Made by a program: the position numbers and the translations under genes. From Strigamia acuminata (taxonomy: Eukaryota > Arthropoda > Chilopoda > Geophilomorpha > Linotaeniidae), in the NCBI GenBank assembly GCA_949358305.1, contig OX442322.1, forward strand, positions 3,782,001 through 3,846,000: DNA of 64,000 nucleotides, in the 5' to 3' direction. Below the pieces are notes generated by a model that was given only the letters and a program-made list of their open reading frames with translations, had not been told where the DNA came from and ran no database searches. Of this stretch, positions 1-8,629 are shown piece after piece (positions within the stretch are counted from its first letter, which is position 1; every line of letters starts with the position of its first letter).

Positions 1-88
1 CTAATTCAAATTCATCCTCGCCCAGTAATAAAGGCGACGAGAATGTGGTGAGAAAATCGGTCTTTCTGCTACTCAATACAATAGACAT
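1..88 (-). CDS. N-terminus of an unidentified Polinton gene, running off the left edge
   Basis: An ATG at 88 (minus strand) opens a frame that stays open to base 1, giving 29 visible residues beginning MSIVLSSRKTDF. It starts 10 bp after the stop of the 99-1226 gene on the same strand, a spacing that matches the dense packing of the neighbouring genes. There is too little sequence to assign a family. A capsid protein would be expected in this position in some Polintons, but that is inference only. Confidence 0.35.
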   Translation of the reverse strand, partial: MSIVLSSRKTDFLTTFSSPLLLGEDEFEL

Positions 89-98
89 GTTGTTTTTT

Positions 99-1226
99 TT
101 ACATCGCGAGAATTTTCTTGCGCATGTTTTCAAACTTGGTTTTATCGAGGACTCTTTCCTCTTTTAGTTCTATAAGTATTTCTACAATTTCATTGTCGTG
201 AGACTGATTTCCGGCATCCCGTGATGCGTGCAACATTCGCAGCCTGTCTATTAATTCGTCCGGGTTATTGTAATACTTGTAGTCTACGGAGTTGTGCAGA
301 CGAAACGTTTTCATAATGCCTTGGCCCGATTGTAGATATTGTGCTTGATGTTTTTTGTAGTGTTGCCAAATTGGTTTAATCACTTTCAGATACTTCTCTC
401 CTTTAGAAGATTTTGGCCTATTAGTTGCTGGATCATGACGACTAAATAATGCTTTAGTTTTGATTAGAATGTCGGCATAATTATTTAATGCCTTCTGATT
501 CTGATATGGATCCAATGCTGGAATTTTGTTCAAGAGGAAATCCTTTAATTCTTTATCGAATCTATATATTTTATTTCTTATAGAAATATGTTCCGGGATT
601 AATGTAACTTCTTCGACTCCTATTTTAAATTTTAAGTCTTTAGTATCAAATCTGATTCCAAACACACGGTCTATATTACCCGCATTTGCAGCATAATAAC
701 TTATAAAAGATTGCAGATACGTGTCTTCCGGATCTGTTTCTTTCTTTTTCCATTCGAGACTTCTACGTACTTCCGTGCGATATTTATCAGAAACAGCATC
801 AGCATCGTCACCAAGATTTGCTTCTTCTTCTTCCACACTTCGAAGTGATGTATTGTTCTCTTCATCGTGATCAATTAAACTTTGAGGAGTTCCACGATGA
901 CTAGAGGACAAGCTTTGGCGTAAGAACTGTCTTTTAATGGATGCATTTTTCCAATTTCTGACGGGTGTCTCTATATCTATTTTTGACATTGTCTTCTTAG
1001 GCTCGCTTTTAACGGTAGTAAAAGGTGACGGTTTGAAAGACATGGGTTGGGGTGGAGATACCTGCAGCTGCTGCGGCAGGCTATGCAATGCTGTAGTAAC
1101 CGGTTTGAAGAATGCATCGAGCGCTTCATCTTCGGATCCTCTGTTTAACTTATCTTGCAGAAACTTTTTTTTCAAGCTCTGTTTTAATTTCTCGTAATTT
1201 CCACGCTGTTGTTTATTCATGTTCAT
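99..1226 (-). CDS. Polinton DUF8207-like protein (375 aa)
   Basis: This 375-residue protein has a basic N-terminus, a low-complexity middle (Pro/Gln near residues 45-70, an acidic Glu/Asp patch near 120-140) and a conserved-looking C-terminal half. From about residue 185 it reads FGIRF, KFKIG, a short beta-like segment, then YADILIKTKALF and PKSSKGEKYLKVIKPIW. This order resembles, from memory, the DUF8207 proteins found in insect Polinton-derived genes, which are probably virion or core components. No catalytic motif is visible. Its ATG overlaps the end of the ATPase gene by 14 bp, suggesting co-expression. The family call rests on motif recall and needs a profile search. Confidence 0.6.
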   Translation of the reverse strand: MNMNKQQRGNYEKLKQSLKKKFLQDKLNRGSEDEALDAFFKPVTTALHSLPQQLQVSPPQPMSFKPSPFTTVKSEPKKTMSKIDIETPVRNWKNASIKRQFLRQSLSSSHRGTPQSLIDHDEENNTSLRSVEEEEANLGDDADAVSDKYRTEVRRSLEWKKKETDPEDTYLQSFISYYAANAGNIDRVFGIRFDTKDLKFKIGVEEVTLIPEHISIRNKIYRFDKELKDFLLNKIPALDPYQNQKALNNYADILIKTKALFSRHDPATNRPKSSKGEKYLKVIKPIWQHYKKHQAQYLQSGQGIMKTFRLHNSVDYKYYNNPDELIDRLRMLHASRDAGNQSHDNEIVEILIELKEERVLDKTKFENMRKKILAM

Positions 1227-1890
1227 TTTTTAAAAATGGGTAAAATTTATTTTTATATCTCCCGCTCGACATAGACTTGGTCTTGTCAATCGTGAGAAAG
1301 CCGAACGTATCATCATCCCAACACGACTTGCATACGTCTCTGAATCGAACGTACGTCATGTCCGTTCCAACATGGTTGTCAAAAACGTGTTTCATGTTTC
1401 TTTCATCTTGTCTGAACATGATTATTAAATTGGCATTGTCTCTTATCACCTGTTTTGGGATCCGGCTATAAGTCTGGCACAAGTAAAAGCAATCCACGTT
1501 ACTATGACGGCCCTGGGCAAAATATTTCTCAATATTATGTTGTTTGTCGGTCATCACATCGTCAAACACAAAAATAGACTTGTTCACATTTTTATCAAAA
1601 AGTTGTTCGGGAGACGGTACATCTTCGTTGCTCGGGAAGAAATGAGCTACCTGTTCGCCCAATTCCGATTCTAGATCCTCGAACAACTCTCTTAACTGTT
1701 CGTATTTTGGTTGAAATAAAGTTTTAGAAAACACCATCAGCTTGTCGAACCGTAGCCAATGCAGGAAGTTTAGCAACAGATTCGTTTTCCCACATTCGGC
1801 CGGGCCACACATGATGCATCTTATGTTTTTCGGCAAAATCGACTTATCACATTTGTCCAAACGCCCCGTGTCAAAATTTATGACATTCAT
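1213..1890 (-). CDS. FtsK/A32-type genome-packaging ATPase
   Basis: The 225-residue product has a Walker A motif GPAECGKTN near residue 29 and a Walker B strand SIFVFDDV near residue 105, followed by a sensor-like segment (CFYLCQTYSRIPKQVIRDNANLIIMF, seen at roughly residues 133-158). This is the layout of the small A32-like ATPases that pump DNA into Polinton and related capsids. Length is normal for the family. The frame is unbroken. It is transcribed away from the zinc-ribbon gene, with only 35 bp between the two ATGs, so the divergent promoters must share that gap. Confidence 0.88.
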   Translation of the reverse strand: MNVINFDTGRLDKCDKSILPKNIRCIMCGPAECGKTNLLLNFLHWLRFDKLMVFSKTLFQPKYEQLRELFEDLESELGEQVAHFFPSNEDVPSPEQLFDKNVNKSIFVFDDVMTDKQHNIEKYFAQGRHSNVDCFYLCQTYSRIPKQVIRDNANLIIMFRQDERNMKHVFDNHVGTDMTYVRFRDVCKSCWDDDTFGFLTIDKTKSMSSGRYKNKFYPFLKNEHE

Positions 1891-1925
1891 TTTTTATATT
1901 CCCGTAATAAAAAAAGAAGACAAAC

Positions 1926-2099
1926 ATGTTTTGCATTAAATGCAAAAAGTCTACTCCTACCGGCACGTTGGAAATGGGAGTCACTAAGAACAACAGAGCC
2001 TACAAAAGAGGCAAATGCTCCGCATGTGGGATTTTAAAATGTCAGTTCATTAAAAAAAAAAATCTCCAGCAACCGGAAAAGGACTCTTCAATAAACTAA
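1926..2099 (+). CDS. Small zinc-ribbon protein (57 aa), DUF5679-like
   Basis: A short ORF (ATG at 1926, TAA at 2097) encodes 57 residues with two Cys pairs: FCIKC near the N-terminus and CSACG at about residues 31-35, plus a later Cys at 39. The spacing and the intervening VTKNNRAYKRGK resemble the small zinc ribbons (DUF5679-like) of Polintons, adintoviruses and large DNA viruses. It is the first gene of the rightward cluster. It ends in a Lys-rich tail encoded by an A-run at 2052-2062, just before the PLA2 frame opens, so the true gene structure here may be more complex. Confidence 0.6.
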   Translation: MFCIKCKKSTPTGTLEMGVTKNNRAYKRGKCSACGILKCQFIKKKNLQQPEKDSSIN

Positions 2100-2119
2100 T
2101 CAATAAATTACCGGTAGAA

Positions 2120-2437
2120 ATGCATATCCCCGGGTACAACTATTGTGGCCCGGGCACAAAATTGAATAAACATTTAGCTAGAGGTGATAAAGGCATTAAC
2201 CCATTGGATGAAGCGTGCAAGCTGCACGACATTGCTTACATAAATGAGAACTTAGAAGCCAGACACGAAGCAGACAGAAAGTTGGTCGAAGCGTGTGTTT
2301 TAATCATCGCCGATCCAACAATCAGTTCAAGCACAAAATTAGTCTTCAAAGCAATCAAAGCAACGTTCAATACCAAACTTAAACTGGGAATGGGACTAAA
2401 AAAAAAAAATGCCCGACATAGAACAACTGGTATCTGA
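2120..2437 (+). CDS. Parvovirus-type phospholipase A2 protein
   Basis: The 105-residue ORF begins MHIPGYNYCGPGTKL and contains the calcium-loop motif YCGPGT and the catalytic segment LDEACKLHDIAY with its His-Asp pair. This is the signature of the PLA2 domain found in parvovirus VP1 and in Polinton/adintovirus genomes, where it is thought to help virions leave endosomes. The same frame is open upstream to about 2054 with PLA2-plausible residues but no ATG, so the start at 2120 is provisional. The C-terminus is rich in Lys at another A-run (2400-2408) and overlaps the integrase start by 29 bp. Confidence 0.8.
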   Translation: MHIPGYNYCGPGTKLNKHLARGDKGINPLDEACKLHDIAYINENLEARHEADRKLVEACVLIIADPTISSSTKLVFKAIKATFNTKLKLGMGLKKKNARHRTTGI

Positions 2438-3362
2438 ATTACACAAGCCGGCACGCAGGCATTACGTCAGACGTCCGGTTGTATCTTTTGCAATCAACGA
2501 CTTATGGCAGATCGATTTAGTCGAATTGATACCTTTTTCCCGTGTAAACAAAGGTTATAAATACTTATTAACGGTTATAGATGCGTTCTCTAAATATGCG
2601 TATGCGGTTCCCATCAAATCAAAGACTGGCAAAGACGTAACCGCCACATTTGAAAAGGTGCTCGTCAAAGCGGGGAATAAGGGGCCGGTCAACATGGCAT
2701 CCGATTGGGGGAAAGAATTCTACAATTCCCATTTCAAGGCACTTGCCAAGAAGTTCAACATCAACCATTTTTCCACACACTCGCCGCTGAAAGCGAGCAT
2801 GGTCGAACGGTTCAACCGTACACTCAAAGAGCGCATGTACAGGCATTTTACTTTGAAAGGTTCAAGGAATTGGATTACTGTCTTGCCACAATTGTTGACC
2901 CGTTACAACTCTTCGGTTCATAGAACGACCAACATGAAGCCCAAAGACGTGGCTCCTGAACATGAAAAGGCGCTCAGATTAAAATTACTTCCCGAACCGG
3001 CAACGTCCAAGCCTAAATTCAAAGTAGGCGACCGAGTGCGTATTTCCAAATCCAAATCCATATTTGACAAAGGGTTTTTGCAGAATTGGACTAATGAAAT
3101 CTTTTCAATTGATAGAGTAGACACGACGTACGAACCTCCAATTTTCAAATTGAAAGACAGTCTGGGAGAATCGATCGAAGGTTCCTTTTACCATGAAGAA
3201 CTGCAAAAGACCAAAACCGGGGTAGATGATCCCTACTTGATCGAAAAAGTCATTAGAAAAAAGAAAAACAGCGATGGGAGCTTCAAATACCTAGTGAAAT
3301 GGGTCGGCTACGATCAGAAGCACAACTCGTGGGTGGATGAACTCGTGGATATTAAAAAATGA
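2409..3362 (+). CDS. Polinton integrase (retroviral-type DDE) with chromodomain
   Basis: The 317-residue protein has an RNase-H-fold integrase core. The catalytic acids are visible as D in WQIDL (about residue 37), D in ASDWGKEF (about 99) and E in MVERFN (about 137). After a linker comes an SH3-like segment (VGDRVRIS) and a C-terminal chromodomain from about residue 275 (YLIEKVIRKKK ... KYLVKWVGY). Chromodomain-bearing integrases are typical of Polintons, where they probably guide insertion. No N-terminal zinc-binding region is obvious. The stop overlaps the protease ATG by 4 bp (ATGA). Confidence 0.92.
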   Translation: MPDIEQLVSELHKPARRHYVRRPVVSFAINDLWQIDLVELIPFSRVNKGYKYLLTVIDAFSKYAYAVPIKSKTGKDVTATFEKVLVKAGNKGPVNMASDWGKEFYNSHFKALAKKFNINHFSTHSPLKASMVERFNRTLKERMYRHFTLKGSRNWITVLPQLLTRYNSSVHRTTNMKPKDVAPEHEKALRLKLLPEPATSKPKFKVGDRVRISKSKSIFDKGFLQNWTNEIFSIDRVDTTYEPPIFKLKDSLGESIEGSFYHEELQKTKTGVDDPYLIEKVIRKKKNSDGSFKYLVKWVGYDQKHNSWVDELVDIKK

Positions 3363-3778
3363 ATAACGTGGAAATTTACAACTGGGCGAAGAATAAACTA
3401 CGTATTGCCCATTTCAACAACGTGTTGCCCATCGATTGCTTGAAACCGCTCGCGAATCACCAGGGCAAGAATGAAAGCTTTGTCATCAATTTAGACCCAT
3501 CGATGGGTGGCGGTACCCATTGGGTAAGCTTGTATCTTTACAACGACAGAGGCATATACTTCGATAATTTGGGAGGCGTTCCTCCTAAAGAGATCATCGA
3601 TTTCGTCGGAAGAGACGTTACCCTAGATTATGCTACAAAAGAAGTGTATTCGTTAACAAAAGAGGATTCTTGCGGGATGTTTTGTCTCTTTGCGCTCTAT
3701 TTAGCCGCCAATCTTAATCTCAGGCAGAATACAATCATTAAAATCATCCGAGGTATGAATAATCTCGAGTTGTTGTAA
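3359..3778 (+). CDS. Adenain-type cysteine protease
   Basis: The 139-residue protein has the adenovirus-protease (C5/Ulp1-like) triad order: His in GGTHWVSLYL (about residue 54), an acidic residue in YFDNLGG (about 70) and Cys in EDSCGMFCLFAL (about 107). These proteases process capsid and core proteins during virion maturation. The size is right for Polinton PRO. The frame is unbroken and the ATGA overlap with the integrase suggests coupled expression. Confidence 0.88.
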   Translation: MNNVEIYNWAKNKLRIAHFNNVLPIDCLKPLANHQGKNESFVINLDPSMGGGTHWVSLYLYNDRGIYFDNLGGVPPKEIIDFVGRDVTLDYATKEVYSLTKEDSCGMFCLFALYLAANLNLRQNTIIKIIRGMNNLELL

Positions 3779-4013
3779 AGTAAACCCAATATCTGTTTTT
3801 AACAAAAACGTGAAATAATTTAAGAAATTAAAACAAACCTATTTTGAAATTAACGAAGATTCGCATGAAATCATGCCAGGGAGTGTGTAAACATGCACGG
3901 GTGTGTATTCCAGTCTGTGACAAATCGAAAATATAACCGTAACAAAAAATTTGTTTATAAAAAATAAGCAACATCATTATATTCACTTCAATTTGAGAAA
4001 GAAAAGAATTGAA

Positions 4014-4295
4014 ATGTATCTCTTTGAACTTCAACAGAACAAAACTACCGATGAAAGGAAAGTAATTTTGAAACACTTATCCTTGTTTCTATTGGTCAAT
4101 TATGGCGGGACAATAGATGAGAAAACCGATTCGTTACTTTTGTGGCAACCGGCATTCCAGATTAAGATTCAAACTTTAGTGGAGAAACTTGGAAGATTTT
4201 CCAGTGAGAATATCGAACACGTCAAATACGTACATGCCAATGTAACTCTAGCTGAAATCCAGGAATTGGCCGAAATAAGCCATTTATTTGGTTAA
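4014..4295 (+). CDS. Unidentified Polinton ORF
   Basis: The open frame extends from 3951, but the ATG at 4014 (MYLFELQQNK) gives the more compact protein. The product has about 93 residues, mostly helical by eye with LKHLSLFLLVNYGG and LVEKLGRFSSENIEHVKYVHANVTLAEIQELAE. No motif was recognised. It has the same orientation as the integrase and protease and lies about 235 bp after the protease stop. It could be a small structural or regulatory protein, or a chance ORF in lower-complexity DNA. Confidence 0.4.
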   Translation: MYLFELQQNKTTDERKVILKHLSLFLLVNYGGTIDEKTDSLLLWQPAFQIKIQTLVEKLGRFSSENIEHVKYVHANVTLAEIQELAEISHLFG

Positions 4296-4779
4296 ATACA
4301 CAAACATAAGGCGACATTATCTAATTAATTAATTATCACAAGTTATTAAAATAATAGTTATATTGTTAATTTTTCTGTTTTTTGATTAATTGAGTGTAAT
4401 TACTAATTATATTTCACACATTAAATCTGGAAATAAAAAAATGAATATGTGAATAAACACCTGGTTTCAATCAAAGCATGTGTCCATGAAAATATATTAA
4501 AGCAGTGTAACTCATCTGAGTTAATTTCTACCAATTATTTAATTATTTCATTTCTTTTTAAAAATAAACATTTCATTTCCTGAACTGAACAATGAAATAA
4601 AAAAAGAGGAAGAGGAAGAGGAGGATTTCTAGATGAGTCATATTGAAAAAACCTGTATTTACATGTGGTTAGATGTTTAATTTAAAAAAAAAATCTCTAA
4701 AGTTAATTTTGTTTTTAAAAAAGCCTTAGGCGGAAACTTAATTGCTAGTGGAGAAGAAAATATTTTCATTCGACTGTTT
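4296..4779. other. AT-rich non-coding stretch
   Basis: This is strongly AT-rich sequence between the Polinton genes and the foldback block, with a short purine run (GAGGAAGAGGAAGAGGAGG) near 4603-4625. I see no gene. The right terminus of the Polinton could lie here but was not identified. Confidence 0.5.
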
Positions 4780-5920
4780 GTCATTTTTTTTTTACTTATG
4801 CATTTATATTTGCATTTATTTCTTATTTCATGTTTTCTGCTTTTATATTTACAATTTAACATTTAAACAATTTTCTGAAAAATAAAGAGTCAATTAAATT
4901 GCTTAAAGAAAATGTAAAATGTGTAATTCAATTCATTTACAAATAAATGTATTAAACCATTTTAAATAAAAAGAATTAAATTTAATTTGAATTTAAAATT
5001 CTTTTAATACATTTAAAAAATTACAAGCTTGCACATTTAATGTAAAAGGAAATAGGTCGACGAGGCAAACCAGTTCTTTGTAAACGAATTGAATAAATGT
5101 ATTAAATGTATTAAATGTATTAAATTAAATTGAATTTAATTCTTTTTTTATTTAAAATTATTTAATACATTTATTTGAAATGAATTGAATTACATATTTT
5201 ACATTTTCTTTTCAATATTGACTTTTTTTTTTAATTTAAAATTGTTATTTAAAATTGATTGAATGTTAAATTGCAAATATAGAAGCAGGAAACATAAAAT
5301 AAGAAATATTTTAATTTAATACATTTAATACTTTTAATACATTTATTCAATTCATTTACAAAGAACTGGTTTGCCTCATCGACCTACCGGTACTTCCTTA
5401 TACATTAAATGTATAAGGAAGTACATTTAAGAATTTTAAATTCAAATTAATTTAATTCTTTTTATTTAAAATGAATTGAATTACATTTATTTAAAATGAA
5501 TTTAATTACATTTATTTAAAATGAATTGAATTACATTTATTTAAAATGAATTGAATTACATTTATTTAAAATGAATTGAATTACATTTATTTAAAATGAA
5601 TTGAATTACATTTATTTAAAATGAATTGAATTACATTTATTTAAAATGAATTGAATTACATTTATTTAAAATGAATTGAATTACATTTATTTAAAATGAA
5701 TTGAATTATATTTATTTAAAATGAATTGAATTACACATTTTACATTTTCTATTAAAACATTTTCTTTAAGCAATTTAATTGACTCTTTTATTAAAAAATC
5801 TTTTTATTTTCAGAAAATTGTAAAATGTTAAATTGATTAAATGTTAAATTGGAAATATAAATGCAGGAAACATGAAATAAGAAATAAATGCAAATGTAAA
5901 TGCATAAGTAAGTGAACATA
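4780..5920. repeat. Imperfect foldback (inverted-repeat) block
   Basis: Two arms are imperfect reverse complements. 4790-4920 (TTACTTATGCATTTATATTTGC ... AAGAAAATGTAAAATG in pieces) mirrors 5735-5910, and 5041-5117 (containing GACGAGGCAAACCAGTTC) mirrors 5330-5410 (containing GAACTGGTTTGCCTCATCG). Another copy of the outer module occurs in direct orientation at about 5180-5300. The structure suggests a foldback transposon or a satellite that has been inverted and duplicated. No transposase is visible. Confidence 0.65.
5471..5740. repeat. 25-bp tandem array (about 11 units)
   Basis: Units start every 25 bp at 5471, 5496, 5521 and so on to 5721, with core ATGAATTGAATTACA followed by TTTATTTAAA. 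Only two units show a substitution by eye (5496 and 5696). The high identity points to recent expansion. It lies inside the right arm of the foldback block. Confidence 0.9.
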
Positions 5921-5924
5921 GTAG

Positions 5925-6158
5925 CGTGGAACATAGAAAATAAAGCGAAGCGTGGAACATAGAAAATAAAGCGAAGCGTGGAACATAGAAAATAAAGCGA
6001 AGCGTGGAACATAGAAAATAAAGTGAAGCGTGGAACATAGAAAATAAAGCGAAGCGTGGAACATAGAAAATAAAGCGAAGCGTGGAACATAGAAAATAAA
6101 GCGAAGTGTGGAACATAGAAAATAAAGCGAAGCGTGGAACATAGAAAATAAAGCGAAG
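5925..6158. repeat. 26-bp tandem array (9 units)
   Basis: Units start every 26 bp at 5925, 5951, 5977 and so on to 6133, with core CGTGGAACATAGAAAATAAA followed by GCGAAG. One unit carries GTGAAG and one GCGAAGT. Because 26 is not a multiple of 3 and the unit lacks stops on the minus strand, all three minus frames stay open across the array. Confidence 0.9.
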
Positions 6159-6189
6159 CGTGTTGGACACAGCCAAAATTTCACCAACT

Positions 6190-6867
6190 ACAGATTCAAC
6201 ATGTGATCAAACACCCTGACAGTAAAATCGAACTTTGACCCATACGTGTGATATAGCATTCGACTCACCATCTCGAGACGAATCGTTTAAAATTACCCCT
6301 ACTTTTAATTTTGTTCTAACCCCCACTTCCAATGCCCCCAGACCATTTTAAACAATGTCAAACAATGCCCACTGCCGTAGGAAGTCCATACAATTTACCC
6401 TCAATTTCACTTTTTATTATCCCCCCACTTTCCTAAAAATAGTTTTACGTTTGATGGGATTTTACCAACACACGACATTCATCCATCTTCCCTCGCAACA
6501 AAATGTAACTGTCCAAAAACCAGCTGTGATAGAAGCAAGTGTAGTTCAATGACCTACTTCCTTTTAATTCAAAGAGCAGAATAATTTAATTCACTCACCC
6601 ATGGCCTTGCCTCGGGCCATTTCCTCCTTCATACCTTTAAATTCCTTCTTGAGGATAAAATCAAGAATTTCACATTAAATGCGTATTCACATATCTACTC
6701 TTGTACTACAACAACGCTGGCTAACCTAAACCTAACCTAACCTATCCTAAACATTCCCATTCTCCCGCCCTCAAACCACTTCCTCATTTTAACCTTTTTT
6801 TAATTTTTGAGCTGAAATCATGGATTGCCCATTTAGTGTGTGGCCCCACGGAACCATTTCTCCAACA
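6190..6867. other. Non-coding, no gene seen
   Basis: C-rich on the plus strand in places, with pyrimidine runs. It holds a short CCTAA-like run at about 6722-6750. I see no ORF with a recognisable product. It may be the most host-like unique sequence in the left half. Confidence 0.4.
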
Positions 6868-7570
6868 ACAAACGATAACAACAATTCAACTACAGACAAT
6901 ATAGACATATTCAGTTATCAAGCCAGGGGGGTTACTGCTGAAAAACTAATGCTTATATAGTTCTGTAGAACTACTAGATTGGCGACAATCGGTGGATTCG
7001 TGGGTCACTAGTCCGGACCTAATATATGACTATGTCCAGATGGGCCCAGTTGGGGGCAGGAAGGGTCCGATTGGTTCCCTTCTACAGGTAAGTACGTGGA
7101 TATTGATTCGACAGAATCAACATCATCAAGTAATTAATACTTAGTTTATGTCGAATAAAATAGTTATATTTTATTCACCGTGTTCAAATAATTATTCATC
7201 ACACTTATTAGTTTTATCGAGTTTGAATTACGCGCGTTTGATAAACAGCGCCATCTATTGTGAACATTGATAAATACAGATTTGTAATCATCACAAACAT
7301 CAAGTTGGAGCCACGTCCGTATTACCTTTTCAAAAATATCTTTGATGGCCAAGTGCGTGAGTACATTGTTGAATTTGACGAAAGGATTTTTGACATAGAA
7401 GACGTGATGAAAGATGCCACTCCAAACATCCGTGCATTGGCAGCAGAAGTTACAGCTGACAAGTAATAATATATCACACTTTTTAGTTTTATCGAGTTTG
7501 AATTACGCGCGTTTGTTAAACAACGTCATCTATTGTGAACATTGATAAATACCGATTTGTAATCATCACA
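6868..7570 (-). repeat. GyB-1 3' LTR, truncated and internally rearranged
   Basis: The LTR start (TGTGATGATTACAAATC) lies at 7570 on the minus strand, right after CACCGGGGGATG, the same polypurine tract as in GyB-2. Homology to the GyB-2 LTR (34588 onward) includes a TATA-like CTATATAAG near 6953-6961 and ends near 6868. The first ~97 bp of the LTR are duplicated (7473-7570 and again from 7295 leftward), with a foreign segment 7296-7472 between them. Confidence 0.75.
7296..7472 (+). other. Gene-like insert between two LTR starts
   Basis: The segment has no match to the GyB-2 LTR. On the plus strand it reads as an uninterrupted frame ending in TAA at 7464-7466, with ordinary protein-like composition (for example EPRPYYLFKNIFDGQ and FDIEDVMKDATPNIRALA). 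The reading frame enters from the flanking LTR. I do not recognise the family. It may be the 3' coding end of a captured host gene or a piece of unrelated element. It is too short to settle. Confidence 0.4.
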
Positions 7571-8309
7571 CATCCCCCGGTGACAATCATATAGTTTACC
7601 AACTTTTTAATTGTCATTCTTAATGGATAAGAAATGTTCACCTAATTCTGTCGAATTAACTCACTCGGTAAGTATTTTATTAAACTAAATCATACTATTT
7701 CTTTCAGAAACTTTGTTACCCGATTAGACTAATCGGCTTCTCTGTACAGCGCATCTCCAGGTTGCTAGGCGACGGAAATGGACTCGTCTGAACATGTTTC
7801 CATGTTCGAGAAAACTAAATTCGAAAGAATTTTTATTTCTCCATCAAATAAACTTCTTCATAGCTTATTAATTGTCCAGATGATCAAATAAAATAAATTT
7901 ATGCAAAATTTTATTTATCGGAAAATCTAAACTACTGAATTTTTTATTACGTTTGTTATAAAAATCAATGACTTCGACTGGAAGTCTTTCAAACTTTAAT
8001 CAAAGTGAGCAACAAAATTTTCTCACAAGTAATTATGAAGAAACCAAACAAATCACACATATATTAATATGATTAATTCAAATAAACACCCAAATTGAAT
8101 TTGGAAAAGAACAAAATTAAATTGAATCCAATTTTCAAAATTAACTATATTCATCCGAATATTTAAACAATTAGTTCAAGATCTTGAAACAAACTGAACA
8201 CACTACTCGTAAGAATATTATGAAAATGCAAAACACAACAAACACTAGGAACATTTTTTAGTCATAAAAAATTTCCACTTGGAAAATAACGAATGTTAAT
8301 TTGTCCCTT
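7571..8309 (-). other. GyB-1 3' untranslated region and polypurine tract
   Basis: Non-coding, homologous to 33838-34587 of GyB-2. It holds several short perfect hairpins (for example 7643-7658, 7817-7832, 7970-7986, 8147-8162). The polypurine tract CCGGGGGATG abuts the LTR start. A block CCTAGCAACC ... ACAGAGAAGCCG (minus strand, about 7730-7775) recurs in the 5' leader of GyB-2. Confidence 0.6.
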
Positions 8310-8629
8310 TCATTCCTTCTTCTCGACTTCAGTCGAATCCTTCACTTCTGGTTTCTCGACTTCGGCAGAAGTCAGGAAATCAGATTCTTCAGTTGCCTCG
8401 GTCGAGACAGCGGAAAACACAGCTTCCTCTGGAGCCTCGATTTCTTCTGGGCTTGGTGGTGGGAACGGCAGATCCTCGAGCAACTCCGCCACGAAATTAA
8501 CGACGGAAATTAATTCTTTTGCGTCTTCAAACTGGGCATCGTCCGATGTTTCAGACTTAGTCGCTGGGGGACCGCTAGACACGTCCGTTGCTGCCTCTGG
8601 AGGATCTTCCAATGGTTTAGCCAGCCCTT
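8310..8629 (-). pseudogene. GyB-1 ORF3, acidic C-terminal part (out of frame)
   Basis: The minus strand encodes an acidic Ser/Glu-rich tail (FPPPSPEEIEAPEEAVFSAV, EKKE end) that matches 33541-33837 of GyB-2. It is separated from the zinc-binding part by a frameshift. Relative to GyB-2, 28 bp are missing just after an ATTGCCAAG sequence near 8670, which throws the frame. So this tail is no longer translated with the rest of ORF3 in this copy. Confidence 0.65.

Larger units (their letters stand above)
1..4295. mobile_element. Maverick/Polinton (adintovirus-like) element, partial
   Basis: A compact cluster of packaging ATPase, DDE integrase with C-terminal chromodomain, adenain-type cysteine protease, zinc ribbon and parvovirus-type phospholipase A2 is diagnostic of Polintons and the related adintoviruses. 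Leftward genes (88 down to 1, 99-1226, 1213-1890) and rightward genes (1926-3778) diverge from about position 1900. Family-B DNA polymerase and major capsid genes are not in the window and may lie beyond the left edge, because a leftward ORF runs off at base 1. I found no terminal inverted repeat, so the right boundary is only set by the last plausible gene. Confidence 0.85.

Noticed and set aside
5471-6158. CRISPR-like periodic repeats
   Set aside because: Units are directly abutting tandem copies without unique spacers, in a eukaryotic repeat context.
5791-6187. Three overlapping minus-strand ORFs of 99-116 codons with repeated MFHASLYFLC-type peptides
   Set aside because: They are the 26-bp array read in three frames. 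The unit lacks stops and its length is not a multiple of 3, so all frames look the same.
6722-6750. CCTAA-type run, possible interstitial telomere repeat
   Set aside because: Too short and irregular. Such runs are common in arthropod non-coding DNA.
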